DNA of 64,000 nt, from assembly GCA_018873225.1 (NCBI GenBank), contig JAEILZ010000001.1, positions 3,100,001 through 3,164,000 of the forward strand, in the 5' to 3' direction. Positions within the stretch are counted from its first letter, which is position 1, and the number at the start of each line of letters is the position of its first letter. A program made the translations under genes and the position numbers. A model generated the notes under the pieces. That model was not told where the DNA came from. It did no database searches and saw only the letters and a list, made by a program, of their open reading frames with translations. Shown here piece after piece: positions 62,730-64,000 of the stretch. The stretch is from [Phialemoniopsis] sp. UDSM-2020. Lineage: Eukaryota > Ascomycota > Sordariomycetes > Thyridiales > Thyridiaceae.

Positions 62730-64000
62730 TCAGAAAAACCCATCGTTGATATCCGAAAATGGCATGTTGAGGTAACTGTCCCAACCCCCAGGGCCCAGCA
62801 TATCCACCCACGCGTCGTTGTTCAAGTCTTGCAAGCCATCAAACTGAGGCATCAAACCCGAGTCGACAACCATTGGTTCGGTAGCTAATTGTTCCTGCAA
62901 GGGAGAGGATTCCGTAAATGCTGGTGCTGCCGAGGCCGGACTCGTCGTAGTGGTATCACGCGTGATCTCGCCTTCAAGCTCTTTCGCCAAAGTGCCCCTT
63001 AAGAAGGTCAATCTTTGAGCGAGGCGGTCAAAGGGGTCGATTCTCCCTTCACGGGGACCTCCCTGGTCCATCACATTGCCGATGAGCACTCTCCTTCGCC
63101 TGCGTCTCTGAGCCAGTACCAGCATGTCCGAGATCTGCTTGTCCAGGTACTCGTCAAAGTTGACCATCTTTCTCGCGGCCCGCGGGTCCCACCCGGGGGC
63201 CTGAAGTGTAATCAGCTTGAGCGACAGCAGGAAGCAGTACATGTACTCGAACGAGTTGAGACATATAAAGCGTGGCTGGTTCCGGATGTCTTGGGCGAAG
63301 CGGTTGGTGAAGAAGCTCTTTGCGGCACTGAGGCTGTTCCACAGCAGTGCCATTCTCGTCTCTGCCGTAATGGCTATCCCTAACTGATCGGCTTGCAAGC
63401 CGATCTCGTAAAGGATCAATCTGGAGACTTGTACATGGCTCGTAATTGCGTCTATACCTCGTTAGCAAGTGGTCCATTCCTGTCGGAGTTCATACCACCT
63501 ACCGTTGTCTTGAAGGTTTGAACCAAGCGACGCGAGATAGGTGTCGATCTCCTGCTCAAACTTCTGGACCATATTTCTGATATCCTCATCCGAAGTCGAG
63601 GTACTGGATTGAAGAGACACCACTGTAGTCGATATCTTCTGAGCAAGCAACTGGATCCGGACCAAGGCAACAAGTAGCTCATCGCTTGGCAGGGCCTCAC
63701 TCTGCTCCAAGACACGGCAACAGCTTTCCACCATAGCTGGGTTCAATAAGCCATCGATCTTTTTACTTGAAGCAAAAACCCTGTTTCGAAAGTTTAGTGA
63801 TGCATATTCATCAGTTGCACTCATGAACAACTTACAGGCTAGTGATATAAAAGGCACCCAGAAAAGCCCTCATCTCTTCCAGGACCTGTGGTCCATGGTC
63901 CTTGCCTTTGGTCGCCAACTGAGATTCGATAGATCTCAGCGAATAGGCTATTGAGCGGGTCAAATACAGCAGATTTGTTGTCTGGAAGCTGTTGATGCCG
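62730..64000 (-). CDS. Probable fungal transcription factor, C-terminal part (cut by window edge)
   Basis: Exons 63836-64000 (continuing beyond the window), 63503-63780 and 62730-63451 (minus) join in frame across introns of 55 and 51 nt, giving about 387 visible residues. The helical middle (TTNLLYLTRSIAYSLRSIES, IRNMVQKFEQEIDTYLASLG, ARMALLWNSL-like blocks) and the acidic, Asn/Asp/Gly-rich end (FDGLQDLNNDAWVDMLGPGG to MPFSDINDGFF), which looks like an activation segment, resemble the C-terminal half of Zn2Cys6 regulators. The zinc cluster would be outside the window, so the class is inferred. It is next to, and in the same direction as, the GH30 gene. Confidence 0.6.

Overview
This is nuclear DNA of a filamentous ascomycete, most likely a Sordariomycete (perhaps Hypocreales; the rank is an inference). 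Genes carry many short GT-AG introns (mostly 51-70 nt), often with CTAAC/CTGAC-like branch points, and lie on both strands between long intergenic stretches. Single-copy fungal genes such as SEC12, SAR1, ATP16, RSE1, THI6, MSS51 and RBG1 are recognisable. I see no rRNA, convincing tRNA, CRISPR array or intact transposon. All exon coordinates were deduced by joining reading frames at GT-AG sites and comparing the product with the known family; none is backed by transcript data.

Layout. 1-9 kb: a membrane-anchored DUF5672-type glycosyltransferase-like protein; then on the minus strand SEC12, SAR1 (the exchange factor and its own GTPase, adjacent) and a large acidic disordered protein. 9.3-14.2 kb is gene-poor. 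14-26 kb: ATP16 (F1 delta), a zinc-ribbon hypothetical protein, a probably mitochondrial isochorismatase-like hydrolase, a conserved fungal protein of unknown role, an IAH1-type GDSL esterase, a DFG10/SRD5A3 polyprenol reductase and an ALKBH6-type dioxygenase. 28-35 kb: a 1,526-aa ankyrin/AT-hook/coiled-coil protein resembling Set3-complex Hos4, then RBG1/DRG1. 35.3-42.2 kb is a 6.9-kb stretch without a supported gene, leading to a CENP-B-type DNA-binding protein. 45-64 kb: a PXA-domain endosomal protein with a 1.6-kb intron, MSS51, RSE1, an intracellular LysM protein, THI6, a secreted GH30 glycosidase and the C-terminal part of a probable fungal transcription factor cut by the window edge.

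The genes mostly serve housekeeping roles: COPII budding (SEC12/SAR1), dolichol synthesis (DFG10), mitochondrial energy and COX1 translation (ATP16, MSS51), splicing (RSE1), thiamine (THI6), ribosome-associated GTPase function (RBG1) and chromatin (Hos4-like, CENP-B-like). There is no sign of a secondary-metabolite cluster or a clear new multi-gene system. The points most worth a second look are the SEC12-SAR1 adjacency, the PXA gene's giant intron, the inverted repeat with a double palindrome at 44.3-44.5 kb, the two-start isochorismatase-like gene, the gene-free 6.9-kb leader region, and the GH30/transcription-factor pair at the right edge.
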